Source: Sphingoaurantiacus capsulatus (GTDB lineage: Bacteria; Pseudomonadota; Alphaproteobacteria; Sphingomonadales; Sphingomonadaceae). Taken from it: 64,000 bases of DNA. The notes below the pieces were generated by a model that was not told the DNA's origin, ran no database searches, and was given only the letters and a program-made list of their open reading frames with translations. Numbering within the stretch: position 1 is the stretch's first letter; every line of letters begins with the position of its first letter. Shown here one piece after another: positions 10,141-19,547 of the stretch. The stretch covers positions 434,001-498,000 of the forward strand of contig NZ_JBHRXV010000001.1 of the NCBI RefSeq assembly GCF_042648405.1, in the 5' to 3' direction. The position numbers were made by a program, and so were the translations under genes.

Positions 10141-10476
10141 CCCCTCCCCCACCGGGGAGGGGTCGGGGGTGGGCTTGGGGGCAAGCGCTGCCTCGGGAGT
10201 TCGCGCCTGCCACGACAGCCCACCCCTTACCCCTCCCCCTCGGGGAGGGGAGTTAAATGAGGGCGGCGGCGGGTTCGTTGGCTGCGAGCAATTCCGCTGG
10301 CAGCGGGCCCTCCCCTCCCCCACCGGGGAGGGGTTGGGGGTGGGCTCGGGGGCAAGGGCTGGCTTCGGGAGTTCGCGCGCGGCCCGACAGCCCACCCCTT
10401 AACCCTCCCCCTCGGGGAGGGGAGTTTAGAGGAGGGCGACGGCGGGTTCGTTGGCTGTGAGCAATTCTGCCGGCAG
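10141..10476. repeat. Imperfect tandem duplication of about 172 bp that includes the addA 3' end
   Basis: Two copies (about 10141-10311 and 10312-10476) share a CCCCTCCCCCACCGGGGAGGGG hairpin arm, a middle part, the complementary CCCTCCCCCTCGGGGAGGGG arm, and then the last codons of addA. Copy 2 encodes the real AddA terminus (PAELLTANEPAVALL, stop at 10426). Copy 1 carries a decayed duplicate (PAELLAANEPAAALI plus stop) lying beyond the gene end. The final ~16 AddA residues therefore lie inside the repeated unit. Confidence 0.8.
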
Positions 10477-13400
10477 TTCGATCAGCTTCGCCACCTCGGT
10501 GTAGAGCAGCGCCGCCTCCACCCGCCGGCCGGGGAAAATCCGCTTCAGCGCCGCCACGTATGCCGCCATCTGCTTCAGGTGATAGCCCGACACCTCGCCC
10601 GCATCGGCCGGCACCTTCAATCCGGTCTTGAAGTCGATCACCTGCACCCGATCCGGCTGGATGAGCAGCCGGTCGACCTTGCCGGCGATGACCGCGGTGC
10701 CGACCACCGCCGCCACCGGCGCCTCCGCCAGCGCATCCGGCCCGAACAGCTCGGCGAAAGCCGGCGCCTCGATCACGCCGAGCGCTTGGCGGGCCAGCGC
10801 GGCGCGGGTCGGGTCGTCGAGGTCGCGCGCCTGCTTCGCCAGCCACGCCAGCGCCGCCGGCTCGCGCTTGTCGGGCGCCACGTCAGGCAGCCGTTCGAAC
10901 AGCTTGTGCAGCAGCGATCCCCGCCGCGCCGCGTCGATCATCACCTTCGACGGCGGCGGCGAGGCGACATCGTCGGCGGCGAGCTGCGAGGGGGAGAGCG
11001 GCCGCGGCGGCGCCGGCTCAGGCGCGGGTTTCTCGCGCGCCCAGCCGGGCACCTCGGCGAGCGGCGCCAACTCCTTCGCGCTCGCCTCAGCGGGCGGCGC
11101 CTGCGTGCCGACGGCGTGCACCAGCACCTCGCCCCATAAGGCGTCCTCGATCGCTTGCGCGCCCAGCCCTTCCAGCGCTGCCTTCACCTTCGCGTGCCAG
11201 CTGTTCGGGTGCGGCACCTCCTCGCGCGCGCCGAGCGCCCCGCCGACGAACAGCATGTCCTCCGCCCGGGTCAGCGCGACATAGAGCAGCCGCCAATGCT
11301 CTTCCCCGGCGCGGCGCAGATTGTCGTCGATCTGGGTTGCGATCGTGCCGACGCGGCCCTCCTTGCCGCCGTAGAAGATCGGCACGTCGGGGATGTTGTC
11401 GAGCGTCAGCAGCACATGATCCGAAGCCCGCTCGTTGGGCGCTCGCGCGGCGTCCGCAAGGATCACCACCGGCGCCTGCAGGCCCTTGGCGCCGTGCACC
11501 GTCATGATCCGCACCGCGTCGGCGGGGGCATCGGGGTCGCGCTTCAGTTCGATGTCGTCGGTTTCGATCCAGGCGAGGAAGCCCTGCAGGGACGGCGAAT
11601 GCGCGCCCTCGAAGGCCAGCGCCTGTGCCAGCAGCGCCTCGATCTGGTCGCGCGCCTCCTCCCCGAGCCGCGCCAGCAGCCCCGCGCGGCCGTTAAGCGG
11701 GCCGGACAGGATCGTCTCAAAAAATTCATGCGGCGGTTTCAGATCGGCGAGGCCGAGCACCTCGTCGAGCCACGCCTTGGCGACGGCGGCATGCGCGTCG
11801 CTCTCCGCCCGGTGCCGCAGTCGCCGCCACAGCGGCATCGACTTGCGGTCGTGCGCCAGCGCGAACAGCTCGTCCTGCGTCCAGCCGATGAACGGCGATA
11901 CCAGCAGGGTGGCGAGCGTCAGATCATCGTCGGGCTGAAGCGCGAACCGCACCAGCGCGAGGCAGTCCTGCACCGCGATCGGGCCGGTCAGCCGCAGCCG
12001 GTCGACGCCCGCCACCGGCACGCGCTGGGCATGGAGATTGGCGACCAGCGCCCCGACGAACTCGCCGCGCGCCCGCACCAGCACGAGGATGTCCTCGGGC
12101 CGCACCCGCCGCCCGTTGGCGAGGCGCATGTCGGGATCGTCGAGCCAACCCCGCACCTGCCGCGCGATGCGGTCGGCGAGGCGCAGTACCGATCCGGGCA
12201 GCCACGCCGCTTCCTCGACGCCCTCCGCCTCGCTGTCCTCGTCGATATCGGCGCTATAGGGTTCGGGCGGCCACAGCGTCACGCGCGCCGCCGGGTCGCC
12301 GGCGCGGCCGACCCGGTGTGGCACCGCCTCGTCGCTCAGCCCCAGCGCCTCGGCGCCGAGATCGTCGATCACCCGGTCGACCACATCGAGCACCGCGCGG
12401 CCCGAGCGGAAGCTTTCGGCCAGCGGCACGTCGTGGAACTCGGCGCCGGCGTCCGCCGCCTGCGTCGCGAAATGGCGGCGGAATTCCTCGAACACGCGCG
12501 GGTCGGAGCCCTGGAAGCTGAAGATCGATTGCTTGTAGTCGCCGACCGCGAACATCGTCCGCGCCACCCGCTGCTCCTCGCGCGCGCCGACGCCGGCGAA
12601 GAACTCGTCGGCGATGGCGCGGGCGATCTCCCACTGCGCGGCGTTGGTGTCCTGCCCCTCGTCGACGAGGATATGGTCGATCGACTGGTCGAGCTTGAAG
12701 CGCACCCATTCGGCCATGCGGTCCTGCCCGAGCATGGCGGCGACGCGGGCGATCATGTCGTCGAAGTCGAGCAGGCCGCTGCGCGCCTTCTGCAGCCGGA
12801 ACCCGGCCTCCAGCACATGGCCGACGCGCAGGTGGACGGCGGCGATCTCGACCACCGCGAACTTCGCCTCCAGCTCGGCGACGGCGGCGATGGCGTCGGT
12901 CAGGCGCGCGGCGATGTCGGCGACGGCGGCGAGCTTCGGCGACAGCGAGCGCGGGTCGCCGTCCTTTTTGAAGAAGATTTCGCGAACCGCGCCGAATGTT
13001 TCGATGCGCCCGGCGGGCGATGCGGCCAGCCAGCCGGCGATCACGTCGGCGTAGTCGAGGCCGGTCTTGGTGTTCCACGCCACGCAGGCAGCGGCGAAGC
13101 TGCGCAGCCCGGCATGGTCGAAGTGGGTTTCGGACAGCGCGGCGCCCAGCACCTCGCCCGCCTCGCCATCGGTCGGCAGGCCGAGCCCACGGCGCAACAG
13201 CGCGCGGTGGCCGATGGGATTGCCGATCGCCCGCAGCCCCTCCCGCTGGCGCAGCATCGCGCCGACCACAGCGGCGAACTGCCGCTCGCCGAGCTTGACC
13301 GCGAGACCGGCCACGTCCGCCGCGAAGCCATCGTCGGCGAGCGCGTCGGTCAGCACCCGCCCGCGCAACTCGGCGCCGGTGCGGTCGTCGAGCACGGTGA

Positions 13401-13833
13401 AGCCCGGCGTGACCTCGGCCTCCATCGGGAAGCCGGCGAGCAAGGATTGCGCGAAGCTGTGGAAGGTCTGGACGCGCAGGCCGCCGCGCGCGTCGACCAC
13501 CAGCGCAAACAACCGCCGCGCCCGCTCCCGCCGCTCCGGCGACGGCGCCTCGCCGAGCGCCCGCAGATCCTCGTCGAGCGCGTTGTCATCCGCGCGCACC
13601 CAGCGCGTCAGCCGCGCAAAGATACGCTCCTGCATCTCCGCCGCCGCCGCCTTGGTAAACGTCAGGCACAAAATCCGCTCCGGCGCCGCGCCGCCGAGCA
13701 GCAGCCGCAACACCCGCGCGGTCAGCACCTGCGTCTTGCCCGTCCCGGCCGACGCCGACACCCACGCATTGTCCCGCGGATCTGCCGCCCGCATCTGCTC
13801 GGGGCGCAGGGGAAGAAGGGGCTTGGCGGTCAT
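10426..13833 (-). CDS. addA: AddA helicase-nuclease subunit (double-strand break repair)
   Basis: AddA is the UvrD-like helicase with a C-terminal RecB-family nuclease domain in AddAB, which resects DNA ends for RecA. The 1135-residue protein shows Walker A 'SASAGTGKTQ' (residues 26-35), Walker B-type 'HILVDEGQDTN', motif V/VI regions 'RIMTVHGAKGLQAP' and 'LLYVALTRAEDML', and the nuclease motif 'VIDFKTG' preceded by 'AGKVDRL'. ATG at 13833 is chosen; an in-frame GTG lies three codons upstream. addB lies upstream on the same strand, with one repeat pair (13863-13929) between. The last residues come from repeat-like DNA (see 10141-10476). Confidence 0.95.
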   Translation of the reverse strand: MTAKPLLPLRPEQMRAADPRDNAWVSASAGTGKTQVLTARVLRLLLGGAAPERILCLTFTKAAAAEMQERIFARLTRWVRADDNALDEDLRALGEAPSPERRERARRLFALVVDARGGLRVQTFHSFAQSLLAGFPMEAEVTPGFTVLDDRTGAELRGRVLTDALADDGFAADVAGLAVKLGERQFAAVVGAMLRQREGLRAIGNPIGHRALLRRGLGLPTDGEAGEVLGAALSETHFDHAGLRSFAAACVAWNTKTGLDYADVIAGWLAASPAGRIETFGAVREIFFKKDGDPRSLSPKLAAVADIAARLTDAIAAVAELEAKFAVVEIAAVHLRVGHVLEAGFRLQKARSGLLDFDDMIARVAAMLGQDRMAEWVRFKLDQSIDHILVDEGQDTNAAQWEIARAIADEFFAGVGAREEQRVARTMFAVGDYKQSIFSFQGSDPRVFEEFRRHFATQAADAGAEFHDVPLAESFRSGRAVLDVVDRVIDDLGAEALGLSDEAVPHRVGRAGDPAARVTLWPPEPYSADIDEDSEAEGVEEAAWLPGSVLRLADRIARQVRGWLDDPDMRLANGRRVRPEDILVLVRARGEFVGALVANLHAQRVPVAGVDRLRLTGPIAVQDCLALVRFALQPDDDLTLATLLVSPFIGWTQDELFALAHDRKSMPLWRRLRHRAESDAHAAVAKAWLDEVLGLADLKPPHEFFETILSGPLNGRAGLLARLGEEARDQIEALLAQALAFEGAHSPSLQGFLAWIETDDIELKRDPDAPADAVRIMTVHGAKGLQAPVVILADAARAPNERASDHVLLTLDNIPDVPIFYGGKEGRVGTIATQIDDNLRRAGEEHWRLLYVALTRAEDMLFVGGALGAREEVPHPNSWHAKVKAALEGLGAQAIEDALWGEVLVHAVGTQAPPAEASAKELAPLAEVPGWAREKPAPEPAPPRPLSPSQLAADDVASPPPSKVMIDAARRGSLLHKLFERLPDVAPDKREPAALAWLAKQARDLDDPTRAALARQALGVIEAPAFAELFGPDALAEAPVAAVVGTAVIAGKVDRLLIQPDRVQVIDFKTGLKVPADAGEVSGYHLKQMAAYVAALKRIFPGRRVEAALLYTEVAKLIELPAELLTANEPAVALL

Positions 13834-13862
13834 ACGCCCCACCGCCGCGCCGCACCCACACC

Positions 13863-13929
13863 GTCATACCGGCGAAAGCCGGTATCCAGACCGGCCGTCG
13901 AGCTGGATACCGGCTTTCGCCGGTATGAC
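13863..13929. repeat. Inverted pair of GTCATACCGGCGAAAGCCGG repeats between addB and addA
   Basis: This is the same two-armed element as at 10052, inserted in the 127-bp gap between addB and addA. The arms are GTCATACCGGCGAAAGCCGG and its complement around a short GC-rich core. It would form a hairpin inside the addBA transcript. Confidence 0.85.
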
Positions 13930-13960
13930 GGGCAGAGGGTGCGAAGTGAGCAGCGTACCA

Positions 13961-16900
13961 TCACTCGCTCCGCCCCAGCCATTCCGCCACCCGCGCCAGA
14001 TGGTCGTGATCGCGATACCGCGTCGAATATTCCGGATGGAGCTTGGCGGTGAACGGCGCGTCGCCGAACAGGCGCTCGGCGCACAGTTCGTCGAGCCAGC
14101 GCATGCAGTCGGTGATGAACGCCTGCGGTTCGGTCCATTCCTGGCGGCGGAAGACCAGCGGGTCGCTGGCCTTGCCGGCGATATTGCCGCCCGACAGCCG
14201 CCAGTAGCGCAGCGCCGCCACGTCGCCCGCCGTCACGTCGGGGATATGGCCGTTCTGCGCCAGCCAGCCGAGCAGGCCCAATTGCAGCGCATAGCCGCCC
14301 GTCAACTGCGCGTGGCTCGGCGGCAGGCCGGTCTTGTAGTCGATGATCGCGAGGCTGCCCTCGGCCGCCACGTCGATGCGGTCGGCCATGCCGGTCAGGG
14401 TGATGCCGTTGGCCAAGGTCGCGCGACCCTTGCCTTCCGCCTTCAGCGCCCGCCAGCCCTCGGCGCTCCAGCGCGCCATTTCCTCGGCCGCCCATTCGAC
14501 CGCCCGCATCGCGCGCGGCGCCCACAGCGCCTTCATCAGCGGGTGATGGTCCCATTCGCGCAGGCGCTTTTCAGCGATGATGCGGAGGTAGTCGGGGTCG
14601 TGCGGCCGCTCCTTGATCCAGTCCTCCAGCACGCTGTGCAGGAAGGTGCCGCGCTCCGCCGCGGTGGGGTCCTCGTCGAGCGCCTGCAGCTTGGTCAGCC
14701 CCAGCATCCTCTCGGCATAGAAGCTGTAGGGATCGGCCTTCAGCTTCTCCGCGCCGGTCACCGACAGCGAGCGCGGGCGCAGATCGGCCGGCGGGCGCGG
14801 CGCGGGGCGGCTGGCGTAGCGCGGCGGGCCGTCGGCGGCGTCGAGCGCGCGGGCGATGCCGAGCAGCGCCGATTCGCGCGTCACCTTCTCCCCGCCCAGC
14901 GCCTCCAGCCGCAGCCAGAAACGCGAGGCTACCGTCGGCGCCGCGGCATCGCGGCGGGAACGGGTGGCGATCACTGCCGGCGCGCCCATCGCCTGCACGA
15001 AGTCGTGCGCGGCGAGGCCGATGCGCCGCTCCAGCCCCGGCAGCCCGAGTTGTGCCCGCGCGGCCGGGGCGAGCCACGGATCGGGCTGCGACAGCGCCGG
15101 CCACACGCCCTCGTTCAAGCCGCCAAGGATCATCAGGTCGGCGCGCTGCAACCGCGCTTCGAGGAGGCCGTAGACGGAGAGCCGCGGGTGGCGGCCATAG
15201 GGCGGGCGCACCGCCGCTTCCTGGAAGAAGGCGGCGAGCAGGCCCGGCGCGTCGGGCGGATCGAACGGGTCGAGGCGGTGGCCGTGCAGTTCGAGCTGCT
15301 GCACCAGCTCCGACAGCGCCCGCCCCGCCGGGCCGCGCCACAGTTCGTCGCCGGCCAGGTTGGCCGCAGCCGAACGCATCGCGTCGATCAGGTCGGGCAG
15401 CGACACCTGCGGGTTCGCGAACAGCCGCTCCAGCGGATCAAGGATGGCGGAAACTTCCAGCCACCAGCCGCTGAGCGCGCGCAACCGGTGCTTCTTCTCG
15501 TCGCTCCGCGCCTCGGTCGCCGCCTCCTCGATGCGGGCGCCGACCGCGTCGAGCCCCGGCGGCGGCCGGACGCCGCGCAGCGCGATATCGAGGGTACGCG
15601 CGCGTTCCAGCCAGTCGAGCCGACCGTCCATCCGCACCAGCGGATGCTTCAACAACGCCAGCAGCGGCGCGGGCGCGAACTGCTGCACCGCCGCTTCGGC
15701 GAGCGCGAGCATGAAGGTGCCGGGCGGCGTCTGCCGCAGCGGCACACCGGCCGAATCGTCGAGCGCGACGCCCCAGCGCGCCAGATGCGCGGCGACACGG
15801 CGGGCAAGGCCGCGGTCAGGCGTCACCAGCGCCGCGGTCTTGCCCGGCTTCTCCAGCGCCTGCCGCAGCGCGAGCGCGATCACCTGCGCCTCCTCGCCCG
15901 GCGTCGCCGCCTCGATCAGCCGCACGCCGGCCAGCGCGTCGTCGCCGAGGTCAAGGTCGCGCCACGCATCGGTGAAGCGCGCCGGCGCCATCGCACGGGT
16001 AACAATATGCGTGCGTTCGGGCGGCCCGTCATAGGGGGTCGCGTAAGGCCAGATTTCCACCTCGCCGCGCCCGACATCCATGCGGTGGAGCAGACAGCGG
16101 AAGGAGAATTGCGGATGGCCTTCGCTGTCGTGCTGGCGCGGGCCGCCCGGCGCCTCGCCGTCGGCGGTGCGGTAGCGGATTTCCTTCCACTCCTCGTCGT
16201 CCATCCCGGTGTCGAGACCGGGGAGAACGACCAGCCCGTCGGGCAGCCGCGCCACCGCGCGCAGCAGCCGCGCAACGCTCGGCGAGGTCGCCACCATGCC
16301 CGCCGCGACGATCATCCGCGCCGGCGGCTCGGCGATCAGTTGCGCGGTCCAGCTTTCGATCAGCCGGTTGCGCCGCGCCGCGCCGTCGATCTCGCCTTCC
16401 TCGGCGAGGATCTTGGGCCATGCCTCGGCGATGATGCCGATGTAGCGGAGCGTCCGCTCCCAATGGCCGGCAAGGTCGCCGACATCGAGGTCGAGCAGCT
16501 TCTTCGTCTCGACGCCTTCGAGCTGGAGCTGCGACAGCGTCCGCCGCAGCTCATCGGCGAGGCGCAGCGCCTCGACCGCGGTCACCCGCTCGCGCGCGTC
16601 GTGCAGTTCGAGGTAGCGCTTCACCAGCGGCACCAGCATCAGCCGCTGCTTGCAATCGTCGACCGCCGGTTCGAGCTCGGCGCCGCCCGCCAGGGTGTCG
16701 GCGAACGCGCCGATCGCCTCATCCTCGTCGACGTCGCCGATCGGCGTCATGCGCGGCAGCAACAGCCCGCCCTCGTCGGACAGGCGGACGAACGCCTCGG
16801 TCAGCGCGCGGACGGCGCGGCGGTTGGGGAGCAGCACGGTGGCGCGCGCCAGCCGCATCGGGTCGCCGCGCGTGCGGTCGAGCAGCCCCAATGCCAGCGC

Positions 16901-16969
16901 ATCGACGAAGGCGACGTGCGGCGGGATGGTGAAGACGGCGGGGCGGATCACGGCTGGACTATCCGCCAA
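13961..16969 (-). CDS. addB: AddB subunit of the AddAB helicase-nuclease
   Basis: AddB is the second nuclease subunit and structural partner of AddA. The 1002-residue protein has the alphaproteobacterial AddB pattern: N-terminal 'RATVLLPNRRAVRALTEAF', a central inactive helicase-like part ('AALVTPDRGLARRVAAHLAR', 'DLMILGGLNEGVWPA') and a C-terminal nuclease domain with 'RGTFLHSVLEDW', 'TGMADRIDVAAEG' and 'AIIDYKTGLPP' (Asp and Lys of the RecB-type active site). It begins 3 bp after the murU stop, so repair genes are co-transcribed with cell-wall recycling genes. Length is normal. Confidence 0.95.
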   Translation of the reverse strand: MADSPAVIRPAVFTIPPHVAFVDALALGLLDRTRGDPMRLARATVLLPNRRAVRALTEAFVRLSDEGGLLLPRMTPIGDVDEDEAIGAFADTLAGGAELEPAVDDCKQRLMLVPLVKRYLELHDARERVTAVEALRLADELRRTLSQLQLEGVETKKLLDLDVGDLAGHWERTLRYIGIIAEAWPKILAEEGEIDGAARRNRLIESWTAQLIAEPPARMIVAAGMVATSPSVARLLRAVARLPDGLVVLPGLDTGMDDEEWKEIRYRTADGEAPGGPRQHDSEGHPQFSFRCLLHRMDVGRGEVEIWPYATPYDGPPERTHIVTRAMAPARFTDAWRDLDLGDDALAGVRLIEAATPGEEAQVIALALRQALEKPGKTAALVTPDRGLARRVAAHLARWGVALDDSAGVPLRQTPPGTFMLALAEAAVQQFAPAPLLALLKHPLVRMDGRLDWLERARTLDIALRGVRPPPGLDAVGARIEEAATEARSDEKKHRLRALSGWWLEVSAILDPLERLFANPQVSLPDLIDAMRSAAANLAGDELWRGPAGRALSELVQQLELHGHRLDPFDPPDAPGLLAAFFQEAAVRPPYGRHPRLSVYGLLEARLQRADLMILGGLNEGVWPALSQPDPWLAPAARAQLGLPGLERRIGLAAHDFVQAMGAPAVIATRSRRDAAAPTVASRFWLRLEALGGEKVTRESALLGIARALDAADGPPRYASRPAPRPPADLRPRSLSVTGAEKLKADPYSFYAERMLGLTKLQALDEDPTAAERGTFLHSVLEDWIKERPHDPDYLRIIAEKRLREWDHHPLMKALWAPRAMRAVEWAAEEMARWSAEGWRALKAEGKGRATLANGITLTGMADRIDVAAEGSLAIIDYKTGLPPSHAQLTGGYALQLGLLGWLAQNGHIPDVTAGDVAALRYWRLSGGNIAGKASDPLVFRRQEWTEPQAFITDCMRWLDELCAERLFGDAPFTAKLHPEYSTRYRDHDHLARVAEWLGRSE

Positions 16970-16972
16970 AGC

Positions 16973-17734
16973 TCATTCCAGGTCGAGCAATGCCTCGGTG
17001 CGCTTCACCGCCTGCGGCGTGCCGACGTCGAACCACAGCCCCGGATGGACGATGCCGTAGAGGCGGCCGGCTTCGATCGCCCGGTCCCAGAAGATATTGG
17101 TCGAAAAGGCGCCTTCGGGCGGGTCGGCGAACAGCCGGCGCGAGACGAGCTGGATGCCGGTGTAGACGAAGGGCGCGACGCGGCCGTGCTTGCGGCGCGA
17201 CAGGCGGCCGTTGGGGTCCATGTGGAAGTCGCCCTGCCCCGAATGGCAGGCGGCGCGCGCATAGGGGACGAGCAGCAGCAGCGCGTCCATCGCGCTGTCG
17301 TCCCAGCGGCTGGCGATCAGCTTCATCGTATCGACCGCGCCGTCGACCCAGAGATTGTCCGAATTGACCACGAAGAAGCTGTCGCGGTCGATCAGCGGCA
17401 GCGCCTTCACCACGCCGCCGCCGGTCTCCAGCAGCTTTTCACGCTCGTCGGAGATCAGCACTTCGAGCTTCTGATCGCCGCGCTTCAGATGCGCCTCGAT
17501 CGAGTCCGCCAGATAATGGACGTTGACCACCGCGCGACCGATGCCCGCCTCGCGCAGCCGGTCGAGCGTGCGGTCTAGAAGCGTGCGCCCCGCCACCTGC
17601 ACGAGCGGCTTCGGCCGCGTCGCGGTCAGCGGGCGCATGCGCTTGCCGAGGCCCGCCGCCATCACCATCGCGGTGTCGGGCAGGTCGACGACGGGGTTGG
17701 GCCGCAGCGACAGCGGCGCGCGGAAGCGGCTCAT
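16973..17734 (-). CDS. murU: N-acetylmuramate alpha-1-phosphate uridylyltransferase MurU
   Basis: MurU turns MurNAc-1-phosphate plus UTP into UDP-MurNAc, the last step of a peptidoglycan recycling bypass that avoids MurA. The 253-residue protein is a sugar-nucleotidyltransferase with signature 'AAGLGKRMRPLTATRPKPL', 'ETGGGVVKAL' and 'NSDNLWVDG' (metal-binding Asp). The start MSRFRAPLSLRP at 17734 overlaps the amgK stop by ATGA. The adjacent amgK supplies its substrate, so MurU is preferred over a generic glucose-1-phosphate enzyme. The AmgK/MurU route is known to lower fosfomycin sensitivity. Confidence 0.9.
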   Translation of the reverse strand: MSRFRAPLSLRPNPVVDLPDTAMVMAAGLGKRMRPLTATRPKPLVQVAGRTLLDRTLDRLREAGIGRAVVNVHYLADSIEAHLKRGDQKLEVLISDEREKLLETGGGVVKALPLIDRDSFFVVNSDNLWVDGAVDTMKLIASRWDDSAMDALLLLVPYARAACHSGQGDFHMDPNGRLSRRKHGRVAPFVYTGIQLVSRRLFADPPEGAFSTNIFWDRAIEAGRLYGIVHPGLWFDVGTPQAVKRTEALLDLE

Positions 17735-18735
17735 TGCGCGTCCTTCCACGCGGGTGCGCGCTGGTCGTCGGCAAGATTGGCGTCGAACCACGCTTTCACC
17801 GGGGCGAGCGCCGGGTGGCGGAGGTTGCGTTCGAGATAGCCCCAGACGCGCGGCTGGAACTGGCGGTAGCCGGGCTTGCCGTCGCGCTTCCACAGCCGCG
17901 AGAACACGCCGAGGATCTTGGCATTGCGCTGCGCGCCGAGCACTTCGTAGCTGGCCCGGAACCCCTCGCGGTCGGCGATGCCGCGCGCGTCCATGTAGCG
18001 GTCGAGCATCGCGCTCTCCAGCCGGGGCGACACGTCGCGGCGCGCATCCTGCAGCAGCGAGACGAGGTCATAGGCCGGGTGGCCGGCGAGCCCGTCCTGA
18101 AAGTCGAGAAGGCCGAGGCGCTGCAAGCCGTCGCGGTCGTCGAGCACCATCAGATTGTCGGCATGATAGTCGCGCAGCACCAGCACCGGCTGCGCCGCGG
18201 TCTCGGAGATCACGTCGCCCCACACCGCGTCCCACGCCGCGTCATAAGCCGCCGCGTCGCCGGCGGCGCCGACGATCGGCAGATACCATTCGGTCAGGAT
18301 GTTGACCTCACGCAGCAGCTCGCCGCGCGCATAGGGCGCGACCGGCGGCGGCGCGTGGTCGTGCAGCGCGGCGAGGATGTCGATGGCGGCTTCGTAGATC
18401 GCCGTCTCGTCGGTGGGATCGCCGGCAAGCAGCGGCGCGACGCGCTTGTCGCCGAAATCCTCGAGCAGGATCAGGCCCTGATCCAGATCGACCGCCAGCG
18501 CGCGCGGGGCGGCGAAGCCCAGCGACACCAGATGCGCGGCGATATCGAGGAACGGCCGGCTGTCCTCCTTGTCGGGCGGCGCGTCCATCAGCACGGCTTG
18601 GCCGCGGTCGCCAACGACGCGGAAATAGCGGCGGAACGAGGCGTCGCCGGCAAGCGGGACGATCGCGGCGCCGCCCCAGCCGTTCGCGGCCAGGAAATCG
18701 GGCGCCGACGCGGGGGGTACCATCACGAGGGCCAT
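17731..18735 (-). CDS. amgK: Anomeric MurNAc/GlcNAc kinase AmgK
   Basis: AmgK phosphorylates MurNAc at the anomeric position for MurU. The protein is an aminoglycoside-phosphotransferase-fold kinase with 'GDASFRRYFRV' in the N-lobe, the catalytic loop 'LRDYHADNLM' and the metal motif 'GLLDFQDG'. I place the start at ATG 18735 behind GGGAAG. An alternative is ATG 18723, which would overlap the tsaE stop as TGATG; the difference is four residues. It is sandwiched in a coupled run tsaE-amgK-murU, as in other alphaproteobacteria. Confidence 0.9.
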   Translation of the reverse strand: MALVMVPPASAPDFLAANGWGGAAIVPLAGDASFRRYFRVVGDRGQAVLMDAPPDKEDSRPFLDIAAHLVSLGFAAPRALAVDLDQGLILLEDFGDKRVAPLLAGDPTDETAIYEAAIDILAALHDHAPPPVAPYARGELLREVNILTEWYLPIVGAAGDAAAYDAAWDAVWGDVISETAAQPVLVLRDYHADNLMVLDDRDGLQRLGLLDFQDGLAGHPAYDLVSLLQDARRDVSPRLESAMLDRYMDARGIADREGFRASYEVLGAQRNAKILGVFSRLWKRDGKPGYRQFQPRVWGYLERNLRHPALAPVKAWFDANLADDQRAPAWKDAQ

Positions 18736-19166
18736 CGCGCTTCCCAACCCGGCGGCACCTCAGCTGTCAAGCGCCGTTGCGCTTCGCCGGCGCCATCGAG
18801 GTACAAACGGAGCGCGTCGGCAGGCAGATAGCGCCCCAGCCGCTCGGGCCATTCGATGAGGACGAGCGCGTCGCCGAACGCCTCCTCAAGCCCCAGTTCG
18901 ACAGCTTCTTCAGGGTCGTCGAGGCGGTAGAGATCGCAATGCCAGACCGGCAGCCGCATCTCGGGCGGATCGTAGGTCTGGACCAAGGTGAAGGTCGGAC
19001 TCGGCGCCTCGCCCTCAAGCCCGAGCCCCCGCAGCAGCCCGCGCGCGAGCGTGGTCTTCCCCGCCCCGAGGTCGCCGTAAAGCGCGATCACATCGCCGGT
19101 TCGCGCCACCGCGGCCAGGCGCGCGCCGAAGGCCTCGAGCGCTTCGGGGGAAGCGAACGTCACCAT
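18723..19166 (-). CDS. tsaE: TsaE, ATPase for tRNA t6A modification
   Basis: TsaE works with TsaB, TsaC and TsaD to put threonylcarbamoyl on A37 of ANN-decoding tRNAs. The 147-residue protein has the Walker A 'LYGDLGAGKTTLARG', the family motif 'SPTFTLVQTYD' and 'LPVWHCDLYRLDDPEE', with a C-terminal 'LVLIEWPERL'. ATG at 19166 starts MVTFASPEAL; an in-frame TTG two codons upstream is less likely. It is the first gene of the tsaE-amgK-murU-addB run and is separated from divL by a 381-bp block of repeats. Confidence 0.95.
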   Translation of the reverse strand: MVTFASPEALEAFGARLAAVARTGDVIALYGDLGAGKTTLARGLLRGLGLEGEAPSPTFTLVQTYDPPEMRLPVWHCDLYRLDDPEEAVELGLEEAFGDALVLIEWPERLGRYLPADALRLYLDGAGEAQRRLTAEVPPGWEARWPS

Positions 19167-19180
19167 CCCCAACCCCCATC

Positions 19181-19528
19181 GTCATACCGGCGAAAGCCGG
19201 TATCCAGACCGGCGCGGAAACTGGATACCGGCTTTCGCCGGTATGACGGATGGGGATGTGCGGGCATCGCGACCATCATTCCACCATCGCCCAATGCACG
19301 ACCGACAAGGCGCGCCGAAGACGTCGAGTGCTCCCCACACCCAGTCGTCATCCCGGCGAAGGCCGGGATCCATGCGAGCCGCCCCCCTCCTCCGCTCACC
19401 CTGAGCTTGTCGAAGGGTGATGTAGATTGCACTGACGACAGTGCGAGCCCTCGCCCTTCGACAAGCTCAGGGCGAGCGCGGAGGGGACAGCGCACTGCAG
19501 CTGGATTCCGGCCTTCGCCAGAACGATG
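19181..19528. repeat. Composite block of three nested inverted repeats between divL and tsaE
   Basis: This 381-bp gap has no gene. It holds a GTCATACCGGCGAAAGCCGG pair (19181-19247). It also holds a larger structure in which outer arms (GTCATCCCGGCGAAGGCCGG near 19346, and a decayed GGATTCCGGCCTTCGCC ending at 19528) enclose an inner exact pair CCCTGAGCTTGTCGAAGGG (19399-19417) and CCCTTCGACAAGCTCAGGG (19454-19472). The inner pair represents a third dispersed repeat family, inserted inside the second. Confidence 0.85.
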
Positions 19529-19547
19529 GGTGCGGGTCGACATGCGG

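Noticed and set aside
16209..16445. Various 60-190 codon frames overlapping addB, addA, divL and secA
   Set aside because: They overlap convincing enzymes on the other strand or phase, and lack ribosome-binding sites and domains.
13067..17578. A 1503-codon open frame antisense to addA/addB/murU
   Set aside because: High GC with strong third-position bias leaves long open antisense frames. The translation is Arg/His/Gln-rich low complexity with no domain, while the opposite strand encodes three well-defined enzymes.
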